A stretch of DNA of 64,000 nt from NCBI GenBank assembly GCA_008508345.1, contig QNGE01003667.1, positions 1 through 64,000 of the forward strand, written 5' to 3'. Positions within the stretch are counted from its first letter, which is position 1. Every line of letters starts with the position of its first letter. Of this stretch, positions 31,461-43,799 are shown piece after piece. The notes below the pieces were generated by a model. That model made no database searches and was not told the origin of the DNA. It saw only the letters and a program-made list of their open reading frames with translations. The position numbers and the translations under genes were made by a program. Source of the stretch: Paragonimus westermani. Its lineage: Eukaryota > Platyhelminthes > Trematoda > Plagiorchiida > Troglotrematidae.

Positions 31461-31649
31461 CTGGTGGTGACGAAAATGGTCGTATTTCTCAACTACAAGG
31501 TGACAGAATAGAGCAACCTCTAGTCCGTTCCTGATTGACAACAAAATTCAACTAATCCGATACGTCGAATGGTGTTCTGTTAAGTTTTTTTCTAAGTGTA
31601 ATCAATATTTTTCTTCTGTTTTCTGAGTATGTAAGAACCTTATTAAAAA

Positions 31650-34600
31650 AATTCTGAAGGACACCTGCCAGTTATTCCGTCATCTCATCAAAAGCGATGA
31701 GAAGTTGCCGTCTGACCGTTTTCTATCCGACTACAAGTCTGGCGACAAAGCGATTTAGACCATTACTGTTAAGGAAGCCAATCCGCTAGTCGATTTTCAA
31801 GAGTAGAGGATCATGCCCTACTGGTAAGTTTGCCAATCGGACATCGTCAAACAAGAGATTGGACAGACAGACAAGTAGTTGCGTATTGTGGCGTCGTTGT
31901 TAACGCGAGTTTGATGGAGGGCGCAGTGACAAAGGCGCAAAAAATTTTCGCTACCTTTTAGGCAAAATTTTGTATGGCAGAGTTTAACTGCTATTCTGTT
32001 CTCAGTTGCAAATCTGCCATCTAAATTCGCTCACGGTGGACTACAGTGAAGGACAGAGGCAAATTCACAGTGTATCGAAGAAGGGTTACCAACCAGTAGA
32101 CAAACCAAATTAGAAACAGGTGACCGCAGGAAACAAAAGGTGTGTTAACAAGCTGGCTTTATCATATTATTTCGTAGACGTCGATTTCACTTACACCATT
32201 TTCATCATCATCAGAATCTGAACGTAATTACTAGGAATTAAAATGGCAAACCCCAACCAATTCGTAAAGCCACAATGAATTGATCAAGAATATAAACTGT
32301 TCATAACTGTGATCTGCTATCCATAGATGTATGTTCACATCGTGTGGAGAAGTGCAAACATACCGTAAGAGGTATACGGTCGTAGATCCTGACAATGCAT
32401 TACTACGTGGAACTTACCATATGCACACGGGCTATCGTTTAGCTTTCGTAATAACCTATCTATCTCCTTATATACTTGCTAACGAATAAGGATGGAAAAG
32501 ACCGTTTTATTATTGTGTTTCATTTGTTTGTGCCTACAACTCGCAAGTCTAACTCGAAGGTTGTAATCAACTATGGATGCTCATGTGAGTCATTATCGCT
32601 CAAATTTTGATCAGTTGTCAGTCTAAAGTCTACTCAAATTGTTTGAATGGCAATTGGTCTAAGGCACTCTGAATGAATTATCGTAGAAGCTGTTCATGAG
32701 CATCACAGTACTATGTAGATGTCGGTATTCTGAAGAGATGGTAATCCGTTGCCGACTTTTTCCGTCATCAGCTAGCCTTTCCCGAAAGGTTTTCAGTTTG
32801 TGTTTATTAGTTTTCGCCATTGTTGGTTGTCCCGTGAACTTACATAAAACAAGAACACGCACGTTTTGCGCTCGTTTTGTGTCAGTCTGTGCACAGAGGG
32901 TGCAACTGTAGATTGGAAATCTGAGCCTCACAATCGGCTAAGGTACGTGTGTCGGGATGACTAGTGTTAAATAGCGGTAGTCAGTGACCAACAATAGCGC
33001 ATTTGAGTTAATAACGAGGATAGTTGTTTAAGAAAAGGTCAATTATGGTAGGAAAATCAGTGATGCTGAGACGGGTCATTAGTGGACGTTATCTAAATCA
33101 TTGGAAGAAGTTGTGCAGTCTGTAACAGTCATTCACGTTTGTCTGATACAGAACATTCAAAACGATCGTGGATTGTTGCGGGCAACACGTATCAGTATAT
33201 CTCGGGCTGACTGGTAGTAAGTTTTGTGGTGTAACCTGAAAAGTTGGCTGCATCCCAATTCAAGCCACCACTTCGTTTTCCAAATTCAATGGTGCAAAAA
33301 AGCTGTATCATAATACCCAGGGATTTCGCTTTATGTCTCTAGCCACCAGTACCAGCACACATCTGACCCAAGCAACATAATGAGCAAAGATCAACAACTG
33401 ATAACTAACCGTATGGGAATTTGAAAAATGAGAAAGCTAGAGAAACTGGTCAACAAGGTTTCAGATCAAAAGTCTTCCTACCAATATGTATGCAATCGGA
33501 TCCTCATCAGACCCCACCAATCCTAACGCTGACAATACCACCTCGCCTTGAGTGACGAAACGCTTTCAGTCTGAATGACAAGACAGATAAATAACGTAAC
33601 ACTTGAGAAAGCAACCCTTTGTGCCAACCCCAACTGTACCCTTATCGTTGCACTGCATGCGGCCACCAGTTCTTCCAGTAACTCTACGCTCTTGACAAGG
33701 AATATACCATCGTCTTAAAATTCCAACAGGTTACGTATGTGTTCAATCAGATATATGTCTGTGCAGATTTTTTACCACACACGTCTAGGAAAAGACGATT
33801 TGTACAATGCATCTATTTAGCGCGACAAAGACCAACTAAAAATTCCACCTGTTTTTTTATACACGGCATGGGCAAACGTTATCGCTACCGCACACGCCTG
33901 TAGGTCGCCAACTTATGGTAAAACTGATTCATTCACCCAAATGACTCACCCGGCACGACAGCCAATGAAAAATGAGAACTCAGAAAGCGAAATTCACGCC
34001 GAACCAAGCTGCCACCTGATGGTGAAGAAATCGATGAACGTGCGTTGTTCACATCTATGGGCGGTAGAACGTACTAAGCACGATTTCGGATCAAACTGTC
34101 TCAAAGTGTACAGGTAGTTTGCGGCTACGCTGATGAGCTGTTGAAAAGTAATTTCTAGTGAACCGTGTCAACAGTTGGAGTTATTTATCTCTCATGTATA
34201 CCAGCAAAATCGCTCACGGCAACCCGCCGTGAAGTACACACTAGTGAACTCTAAGAATGTGGTCAGTTTTTGCATCACATCTTCACTGTTCGCTTTGGTC
34301 TTCCATTGTCTGCTATTACTTAAACTCCTGAAGTCACCTTATCTATGATAATTTCTCTGCTTACTCGCTTCTAGTTGAATCCCATACCATTTGTGTTCCG
34401 TGTACCGTTGCTGTTCAGTCAGCCATACTAAAGGAGAAAACTGTACGATGTGCGACCACAGTTCATAATCCCTTGTACAAATTCTTCTCCACTGTGCATA
34501 CGAACCACGTCGAATTGGAACCCCAAGAATTTACCCCAAGATGAACAATATTCCTTCCCATCAAGGGTCATTCCGCATACAAGGGCCGTTTCTCTTCAGC

Positions 34601-36760
34601 AAGAGCCACCTGGAAATGTGTAACTCTTTGTAATCTGTTTCATGCTGTTTGCTAACTGCATGTAACCAACGTTTTCGTTCGACCGATCTTGGATTTTTTT
34701 ATACGCAAAACGATGGGCCGATAGCTGCTCATCTTGATCCGACCTAGCAACTGTATCTGAGCCAGCACATCTGCATCGGCTTAAAGGTCATTTGTTTGAC
34801 TTTGACTAGTTCAGAAAGCATGGGCATAGTGGATGAGAACAGGGTCACACACGAATGCACACAACGGAACACTGGGCCGCGACGTATCATTCACACACAG
34901 GTAGACTGCTGGAGATTTGAACAGAACATATTTTGTACACACGCATGCTGAATCAAAGTCATCGGATATGAAAGGCTTAGAGCTAAACGTAAACCGGTGT
35001 TGTACTTTTGAAGAAAGCTGCAAATAACTGCTGCTCACAACAACGGTCCGTCAACCAGTTTACGTTTCAAACGGTACGAATCAGCAAAAAATCGAAAGAG
35101 GAAGAATAAAAGCGGAGAAAGTCACGTGATTTCCAATGAAAAAGCGGATTCACCTTCGACAGAGGGAACCTGGCTCAACGCAACCTTTAATAGTTGATTA
35201 AAAGTAAATGTGTGTACCACTGGCTTCGCTGAATGTGTCCTGCACCCACATCGAATGTTGAAAACTGCTACTGGTGACTGATGAAAACCTAGCGTTGCAG
35301 TTTCTGGGTTTCAGCAGTTTTAGCAATGTATGCGATCTTTCGAGTCTACGTTATCATATGCAAGCGTTTGCTCTACAACAAGAAATTGTGTTGTCGAAAT
35401 GCTGCATGAACGCCAGTGCGAATCTGATGTAAATGCACCCTCGCCGAGTGCAACTTCTTTGTTTAAAACAATAATAGGGGAAAATGCAATGGCGCAGAGC
35501 ACGTAGTGATGCTCTTTTTCTACAACTGACAAGCTCGCAACATTTTCATGAGTTCAAACGAACACCAACAAGAAATTAGCAGACTGTTTCATATCCCACT
35601 AACCGACTAACCACTTCTCTTTTTTGTGCCCTGCTGTTTACCTTTTGCTGTGATTTTTCATGAGAGTCACAACCAACATTATCTTATGCTATAACTACAC
35701 TAGATGGACCGGAATGATCCACACCCAATTTGATGAGGCACACGTCATTGTTGCATTTCTTGTCAAACTGGATCTGAAATGGCAAACCTCCGTAGCAGCC
35801 AGTCCCCTTAGTGTCATCGAGAGGGCGTCTCATTTTACAGGCTGTTGTATTCTCATTGGTTTAAGGTGTAATCGTCTGTTGATATGCACTTCCTAAACGT
35901 GTAGCGAGTCAGACCATAAGGACTAACACTTCAGCAGTTTCGACCTAATCCAATGGGACATTGTCTACTATTTCTGCTTACTAGACCAAATCAGTTTTGG
36001 ACTTTGAAGCTATTAAGTCAATAATTCTGATTGATTTTGTTTCCCAACATTCTTTGAAACAGTTATCCAATAAGACACTCCCAACATCATGGCGGATAAA
36101 TGAAATAGAACAGTTAATGTGATCACGATGTTCCTTTTGATTTACAAAATTAGGTCAATACACATTTAGATTAATCGGCGTTATAGGGCAGCAGAAAACA
36201 AACAGAAATAAGATCACTCATTCGATTATCAATTCAATGTGGCGAGTTCTAGTATAGTCTGCGTCATTAAAATACAACAGATGATTGGTCAAGTATAGAA
36301 CAATGACACGTGCAAACCCACATGCACACAACCGCGAAACAATCAATAAACATCAGGATTCCGTAGTGCACTGTGCGTGTCCCCTTCTACGGTCTGCTAA
36401 AGAGGTCAATTCGTCCTGTGGTGACAGCATCCCTGGCAAGATAAATACAAAACAGGCAGGAACAGTACTTAAGAATACGGCGGTTCACGTCTGTTAAATT
36501 TTCAATGATGAACTATGCATAACAAACATTTGGTCGAGATAACCATTATCTGTCTTGATTCAGCGAATGATTTATGACAGTATTTTGGGAGACAATTATA
36601 TTATTAGGCTGTCTTGAACGGCTGAGTTTTGTTCAATTTAACCTGAGCTAATTGTCCCCATGACATCTGAATTGCGTTGTGCTACTTTGCGGATACGGCA
36701 GCATTACTGATCTGCTGGCAAGTAGTACGACAGATTTGATGATGTCGATCAGATCCTATT
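31650..36760. other. No recognised gene
   Basis: Apart from possible LINE traces up to about 31990, no domain, exon pair or RNA gene could be named on either strand. Confidence 0.4.
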
Positions 36761-36764
36761 GGGT

Positions 36765-36836
36765 TCCGAGTGCATTCGAACCGGCGGCAAGAATCGTACC
36801 ACTTTGCGTTGCGTGTAATTTAACAGCCGAGCTATA
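36765..36836 (-). repeat. tRNA-like sequence (A and B box), minus strand
   Basis: The reverse complement contains TAGCTCGGCTGTTAAA (A-box-like) and, about 45 bases on, GGTTCGAATGC (B-box-like). No proper acceptor or anticodon stems can be folded by eye, so it is a tRNA-derived repeat or a decayed tRNA gene rather than a working tRNA. Confidence 0.45.
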
Positions 36837-37876
36837 GAGTCCCATCAAGAGCTTAGGAGTCTCGCAAACGGACTCTGCCATTCAGCCACCTCTTGTTTGA
36901 AATCCACTAAATTATTTGGGTTGTGTTATCCAGTCAGTTATGACTGGAATCCATCCGCTGGTGTACCTAGTGTGCGCGGATCTGCGGTTGCTAATACTGG
37001 TTCAAATCTCTCTGGTTCACGGAATTTCCACAAACGAGTCTTGTGTAAACTTTGTTAGTTTTGTGTGGACAGCACAAATTTATTCAAGAGTGTCCACGCA
37101 AAACTGAGACAAACAAACAGTGTTTCTATTGACAAAAGCGGTTGAACCTCTAAACCGGAAACCTTTAAATGAAATGTGTTTGCGTAATGTTATTTTGTTT
37201 ATGCAGTAGGGTTCCTGGTTATTTCTGGAAGCTGTTGCATCATATTTGTTGAACGTTTCATTGAGTTTCACAACCTCTGGTACTTTCTAATAAGTAAAAC
37301 CATGATGCCACACATATCTGGTTGAGTTCCTATTGGATTGACTTCTTCTGACAGTTAGAACAGATCTGACAGAAGTTACAACTAGGATGGGTTGAAATAT
37401 GAAGTGAATTGTGCTACACTACTTCGCGGTTCACCACATTGACTTTGGAGACGATATTTACACACAACTTTCTTGCACAAGCAACGTCGAAGTTTACAGT
37501 CCTTTCTTTAGCTAATTGTTAATTGGTATTAACTTGATACACATACCGTACTGGCGAATTGCTATCATTACCCAATCAGGTACGAGCAGCTAAGCAACAA
37601 CGATTGGCAACATTTGAACCAAATCGCCATTCCGAAAAATTGCAACGTACTTCTGCTGACGTGTGTATATTTTCGTAAACACAGTTCTCACTTTGGAATC
37701 TGCTCCAGTGTTCTGGTTGTTTATAATATCAATGTGGAAGTCGAACATTTTGAGTTGAACATGAGCAGGGGACATTACGGGGTTAGTATTTCACATACAT
37801 TGCAACTTCACAGTGAGCGAGCAAACATGATTGGCCCTAGTTTGGTTGTATGATGTGTTCGCAAGTACTGCTCTCG

Positions 37877-37948
37877 GGACTGGTGGCCAAACGGATAAGA
37901 TATCCGGCTGGTATCACCGCGAGTAGCTGGTTCGAACTTAATTCAGAC
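37877..37948 (+). repeat. tRNA-Arg-like relic
   Basis: GTGGCCAAACGGATAAG resembles the D-arm of animal tRNA-Arg (GTGGCCTAATGGATAAGG), and GGTTCGAACTT lies at T-arm distance. The anticodon arm and the second halves of the T and acceptor stems do not pair. It is most likely a tRNA pseudogene or the head of a tRNA-derived SINE. Confidence 0.5.
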
Positions 37949-40900
37949 TAACCGTATTTCGGGAATCAACACAAGCCGGTCGCAGACTTTTGGTGTTCGT
38001 GTAAACATAATGCACCAGTATAATGATTTTTCAAGTATACAAGTAAATGATTTGGCAGAATATGCTCACTAAACTTCTGGTTCATGTGATATCGTCTACC
38101 GTGCGGTTTAATCACAAATAGACTTTAAATGGCGAGTTATTTCTAGTTCGCACCATTAAATATTTTGACGGATTGATAAAAAAAACTTGCTATACGCTTC
38201 CAGTACCATGGTGGATAGAAATTAACCCGCAAACCATACTCGTTTTATTAGTCCCGTTAGAAGGTATTTGCATAACTGTGCATGTGCAGATTAGAATGCA
38301 AGTTACATGTTTCCTTTCCACTTCGGCCAAGGTTTGGTATCGATTTTCACCTCGAATAATGCCAATCATCTCGAGGTACACACAAATATCGATCTTCACT
38401 CGATCAGCTAGCTGGTCGGTATGCATTTTTCATGGCGGGCGGCATTGCAGTCTAGTTGCTCTTTGTACTGTAGTGTGTTATGTGTAAACTATCCTGTCTT
38501 CTTCTATAAATGGTAATGGGCTGTTGTAGCCACTGTCGTGTGTTTGTTCAACTGTCTGCATTTTTGGGACGTAAACTATCTAATTCCTCTTAATGATGTG
38601 TTTCTCCGTCAAGGTACACAACTGACAAGCAACAAAGGTAGTTGCAATTGTTAACACAAACTATGTTTCAGACCTATTGGTAGCTAGAAGTAAGCGGATG
38701 TGAGGCGAGGTGATTCATCATTCTATGTGTGATATTACCGCAGCGCTTGGTGATTCTTCAAGGATGTGCACTACTAATGCTGCATAGACTGCATGGTAGT
38801 GATTACGGAGCGGTCAAAATTTGGCTATTTAAAACAAGGAAATCAACAAACCGTTATTTTTATCACTCGTTAGGGAAAAGTTTGTTCACTATCGTATAGC
38901 TAAATATGGAAACACGTTGTACACACTTTACGAGGAGGGTATTATCTGCAGACGAATAACAGAGCACCTTCGTTTCCGGAGGTAGACGTTTTTTGCCGTC
39001 TACTTTCTGAAGTTTTCTCTCTGACCAGACAGTTTTTAAGCTAAGTTTTGGAACTTATGCTTTGTTTACTTTCAACTAATGGTGTCGCGTTAAACACATT
39101 CCATTTTGAAATAAACATACATAGAGTAATTAAAAGACTGGTTATAAGAAAATAACAAAGGTTTGCCACAGTTACTGGTGGATACTGGTCGCTAATTAGA
39201 TTTTTCGCTGATCAGTTTCATTTTCTCATGATGAATGAGTTACCTAAAAAACTGTGAGCAGAGGTCAAAGGTGATTTGGCTAACAATCTGCTTCGTTTCA
39301 TACATCGTCAGACCAATTACATAACAGTTTACATCGATGCGAGTAGAACCAAGAGCCAATTTGTCACGTAATTACGTCAGTCAGGTGACCACATGGACAC
39401 TGGGATTGTCAAGCGAGTAACGGGAGCCATGGTACCAATTTTCCCCGAACCCTAAATTGTAGATTGCACAACCAAACGTTGGTAGCTTCAGAGGTGGTCA
39501 GAATATGAAATTTAACTACCGGACAGACGGTAAATGGGCTGGATAGCCACTTCCAGTGGGACTTCCTACCTTGAATCAACAAGGTGTGCTAGAATTGCAT
39601 CCGAAATGGACTTCATCTTGCTCTTAGACAGCCAAATGGGGTGGTGTTCACGTATCCTCCGAGAAAGGCGTCCGATTGTGCGGCCGACTTAGCTTACTGT
39701 ACACGAGAACACAAAAGAGTAAACAGGAAATGAGGTCACACATCTACACGACATGCCTCGTAATCGTACTCTAACCACCAACTTGTATCTGAGCAAGATT
39801 CGTAGTTATGTCGCCCCGTATGTCTCCTCCATTATTCTTCAATGACACACCACTTCGGCCAACGCCTCGTTTTTTTTGTCATATAAACCGTCTTCTTTTC
39901 CTCAGATTGAAGCCTAACTTTCGGTGCCGACAGCTTCATGTGTCTATCAACAAAATTGACGGGTAGACTTTCTCCGTGCACGTCCTAAGAAAAAATAACA
40001 TTTCGGCTTCAGTCGTGTTATCAATACGCATTTTCATGACAAAATGCGTATCAAATTGTGTACGAGGTTTCTTTTCTATCTGACAGACATGCAGCTCAAG
40101 AACAGAGTATACTGGCCTTACCAAGTCCCCTTTCTATGAATAACTGTCTGAAGTGAACTAAATGCTTGACGATCCAGTGCTGTATCAAAATGACAGTTGT
40201 GCCACTTTCCTCAGACATGTTGGAGTCCGTTGTTCAGTGCGGATGTTAGATACACAAAAACTCTGTCTGTCACAACACCCTCGGTAACGTTATGGTTTTT
40301 TAAGTTGAGGTGACAAACAGTATAAGCTTAGTGATCGAAATTCACCGAAGCACACAAACAGCTTCGGAGTTTTGCCACTCGTCAGGTGAAAAAATACAGT
40401 GGACCTCGGGTACACACCTCACTAGGGAAACGATTGATACAAAATTTTGTGTTTGTTTACTCATTCATAACTTGTGTGTGCCTTTTTTCCCATGTAGTAT
40501 CGTTCAAGTGAATAACAACCATCATATATATATATCACTTACGTCACCGTGCTTCTCGCCAGCTCAGTGAGTGTAAATGTCCAACATATTAACAGATGGT
40601 TATGATCATCGTCCAAAGCAAAATCCACGTGACCTTTCTGGACTCAGTTAACTAAGGTGAGGTAACTATAAATTGTTATGACCCTGTTCTTAAACTGGAC
40701 AACTTGTTGTCCAACTTATGTAGGCCATCATACAAAACACAAACGTCATGAACAACAATCCAAGCGTCAAATGCATTGAACTGCAAGATGGCTCCTCCCA
40801 CCCCAGACCCCACGCATCAGAACTTTCACCTGCGGGTGGTCCTTTTCATAGCTGTCTTCATCTAATAGAACACTCTTGGACCAGATTTGCTAGGGAAACT

Positions 40901-41525
40901 CGGTGTTTCAAAATAGGGTAAAAACTGGACATTCACTTGGTCACAACCTTTATAGTCAGACAAGCTTTTAATCAGCCTCTTTCGAACAGACCTAGTCTCG
41001 AATCGCACTCCTTTTGTGACCCGCCAGTAAAGTATATTCTATTCACGGCTTCGGTTTAAATTCCGCTCCACTTATGTGGTAATTCGTATTGATCAGTTCC
41101 CCATTAACCTCACAACAGGCTCGACTTATGCGGTCATACGCGAACAGCAAGTCGCTCGTGAGTAGTGCTAAAGGTTTCTCTATTTTCTCGACGTGAGACA
41201 GCTATGGGTACGATATGCACCACCACTAAGCCCTACTAAGAGCAAAACGGTTACAATGCTTCTGTTCAAAAACGGCCGGCTGAAAGATCCATCTGAGTTC
41301 AAAATTTGCAACCAAATGAAGGTGATCTTCAGGTAACATCGGCCCAAAACACAGTTACTTATCAGCGTTCAGAATGTCCAGTGTTGAAAAATATCAATTT
41401 CGTCTTTCCGTTTTTTAGCTCAGGTAATGCCAAACTTGCTCTGTAGATGTACACAATACCTGTCGACTGTCTGAATACAACATAGCCCTGGATTTTTCAC
41501 CCACGGTTTTCTCCATAATTAACAA

Positions 41526-41604
41526 ATCAGTCAGCTCAGCTGGTAGAGTGCTTGCCGCGTTGAGGCATGCTGTGTCTGCCGCTGGTTCAAGTCCAGCCGA
41601 AACC
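41526..41604 (+). repeat. tRNA-like sequence with good T-arm
   Basis: The D-arm-like segment AGCTCAGCTGGTAGAGTG is followed by TGCC-GCGTTGA-GGCA, which can form an anticodon-type stem-loop, and by GCTGG-TTCAAGT-CCAGC, a perfect 5-bp T-arm. The acceptor stem does not pair and the variable loop is long, so I call it a tRNA-derived SINE head or tRNA pseudogene, not a working gene. Confidence 0.5.
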
Positions 41605-42398
41605 GTGATTTCACAGTTGGGTCTCATCTAAAATCAATTAAAATACTTACTAGTTGTGCAAGTTTGTGGTTTGTTTATGACTGGTTTTTCAAGTGAACGA
41701 CGTTGGAAAATAATTCACAGTAATTTCTGGGTAACACAGTAATCCTTCTTATTGAGTAAGTAGCACAGGTTGCAGGACTCCAATAGTTCCAGTCCCGAAA
41801 AAGCAGTACTTTAACGGTCAGGATCTAAATAACTCTATACCTCCTTCTGTGACTTGGTGAAATGTCTGATTCATCAGTCTGCTCAGAGCGTCATACTATC
41901 ATTTCCTCGCGCACCAAAGTAAAAGTTGAACTACAGTTGAAAGCATTTAATCAGTTTGCTGTCTAAATTCTTGGGGATAGCAATCATCATCTGTTCGTAT
42001 ACCTATTCACATCGTTGTACAGCATCGTGAAAACGTTCACACACAGACTGGTATTATTGCACTAGAACCAGTATTCCCTCCGTGAACGCTTATTTAAAGA
42101 AAAAAGTCTATTCACGCCGAGATCACAGAACAGCTGTGCGTATATCAATCCGAGTTTTTTGCACTCTGTTAATGCATACGGCTTCGTTTTCACTTCCACT
42201 ACTCCTACTCACGTTTGCTACATTTTATTATTGCTGAACTAAGAAATCTTGACAACCAAACTTCACTCTGTTGGGCTGCCTGGTGTGATTTCTTGGCTTA
42301 CCTTAGTTTGACTTGTTTCTAGGTGACAACTGTTACGTTTTAAATGGTTTCATTTCGCCGTGTAACTGCTCTTCGAAAACGATGTTGGCTAGCGGACA

Positions 42399-42548
42399 CT
42401 ACGGGACAACTTGCCTGTATTTTTGGATGAGGTATGTTAGTCCTTCGTAAATTCCGTTGGAGAAGTACAACCGAGCCTGAACGGCAATATCGATTAATCG
42501 GCTAGAAGGTAGTTTTCTTTCCAACAGGTTTCCTGCAAACGTGTATAT
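42399..42548 (-). CDS. C-terminal exon of a TPM/MOLO1-like domain protein
   Basis: The minus-strand reading is IYTFAGNLLERKLPSSRLID followed by IAVQARLYFSNGIYEGLTYL and IQKYRQVVP, then a stop. It fits the end of TPM/MOLO1 domains (LY...G..L...LT...I..I......YF..G.Y.EGL..LI). Possible acceptors are AAACCAG|ATATAC (exon from 42548) or TTTGCAG|GAAACC (from 42532). The exon either runs to the stop at 42399 or ends at 42415 on a GC-type donor (CAG|GCAAGT). The exon at 55668-55884 has the matching N-terminal half on the same strand. MOLO1 in worms modulates levamisole-type acetylcholine receptors; function here is inferred from fold only. Confidence 0.5.
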   Translation of the reverse strand: MYTFAGNLLERKLPSSRLIDIAVQARLYFSNGIYEGLTYLIQKYRQVVP

Positions 42549-43490
42549 CTGGTTTAAAAAGTAAAGTGGATGGTATTGGCAACGATAGCGATAGAAGAAG
42601 CACTGATAACAGAAAAAAATAATCATTAATTGTGTAAATAAAACCGCTACAGTAAACGTTAGTGTGCAGTTGCCCCTAACTTCTATGCACTGTATACGCC
42701 CACTTGCGTGTCCGCAAAATTATGTGCGTGTGGCTTGGCTGGGAGCCAAAACAATTTCGGCCAAACACACGTTACAAGTACTGTCCAGCTGACCTTAGCG
42801 AGAACTGGTTTCCACCGGAAATGTATCACTCAGTTTATTAAACAAGACATCGTTGTCAATATTTGAATTGTAAACCAGAACCTCAATTCATCGGACAACA
42901 CGGCACTTCAGTTTGTTTGGTTATTCAGTGAGAACAGTGTAACACTGTGAACCATAGCTCTGAAGGGACAAATTCTCAGAGTGGTTCTGCTAGCACTTGT
43001 ATCAATGAATGTGCACATGCCAGTTAAATGCAGGAAAGCTTAGGACAGACCGTCGTCTCCTTAAGTCATGTTAACTAAACTGGACAAACATAGGGGATTC
43101 ATTCTAACTGAGTCGATATGAAGGCCACCCACCTCCGTATCACAACATATAAAAAGACCTGAGTTATACCAGTTCAGGTGGAGAACTGTATACTTGACAA
43201 ATGCTTTTTTCCGAAAGCCAAATAAACCCACATTTGAAAATGTTTCAATTAAAGTACGCTTTTTAACAACAAAGTGTGGAAGGGTGACTTGATTAAGGGT
43301 TTTAACTGCAACAAAATGCTTTGAAACTTCTGGGAATTCTTACGCACAGGCTAGTGGAAGTGCAGATTGCATTGTCTTCTAGCACATGGGGGATAAGATT
43401 CCGTACATTCCGAGGTATGCCAAAGCGTGCACAACGCTTTGAGTTGTTGATTGTTAGAGAGCAGAGGAATTTTGGTTGGTATGACCAAAA

Positions 43491-43790
43491 CACTTCTCAC
43501 AAATGATCGGAGCTTACGAACGTCCAAAGAAATCTCAGTTGGCCCCCTTCGAAAAGGTACAATATCCTTGAGGTTCTCCCTTGCTAAAGCTCGTCAGCAA
43601 TGAATAACATTGCAGCAGCCTGGATTTGAACTCCGACCACGCTTTCTTGAGATGGCCTTGTTGACCATTGCACCGTTTATCTCACCTTATGCGCGACCGA
43701 GTGAGCACAAGCGAACGTTCAGTCATACTCGCTTGTGAGTGTTGCTCATACTGTCCGATTGCCCAAAGTGGAGATACTGTCCTGTTAACT
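43491..43790 (-). mobile_element. tRNA-headed hammerhead repeat, degenerate copy
   Basis: It aligns over about 300 bp with 63700-64000. On the minus strand it has an A-box-like CAATGGTCAAC (43660-43670) and a B-box-like GAGTTCAAATCC (in 43619-43634), then at 43560-43602 a 43-base stretch that aligns without gaps to the hammerhead of the other copy with 29 of 43 identities. The core is broken: CTGATGA reads CTGACGA, the GAAA box reads GAAC and the cleavage GTC is lost. It sits inside the presumed TPM/MOLO1 gene region, just upstream of the last exon. Confidence 0.7.
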
Positions 43791-43799
43791 CCAATCGAT

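Larger units (their letters stand above)
29440..31640 (+). mobile_element. RTE-like non-LTR retrotransposon, decayed copy 2
   Basis: The plus strand carries, in order, an APE endonuclease fragment, the linker, reverse transcriptase motifs and traces of the C-terminal region. The linker and the stretch after it match copy 1 (10750-12930) residue by residue, so both belong to one family. This copy keeps the YADD region that falls in the assembly gap of copy 1, but has many more stops and shifts. An unmatched stretch at about 30300-30890 may be a later insertion. Weak traces such as GRV...AA(V)RSVLL may continue to about 31990. Confidence 0.75.

Noticed and set aside
34130..34151. CTGATGAG followed by GAAA, hammerhead-like
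   Set aside because: No room for stem II between the boxes and no stem I or III pairing; the match to the boxes is chance.
41526..41604. Functional tRNA gene
   Set aside because: The acceptor stem does not pair and the variable loop is too long, although the T-arm is perfect.
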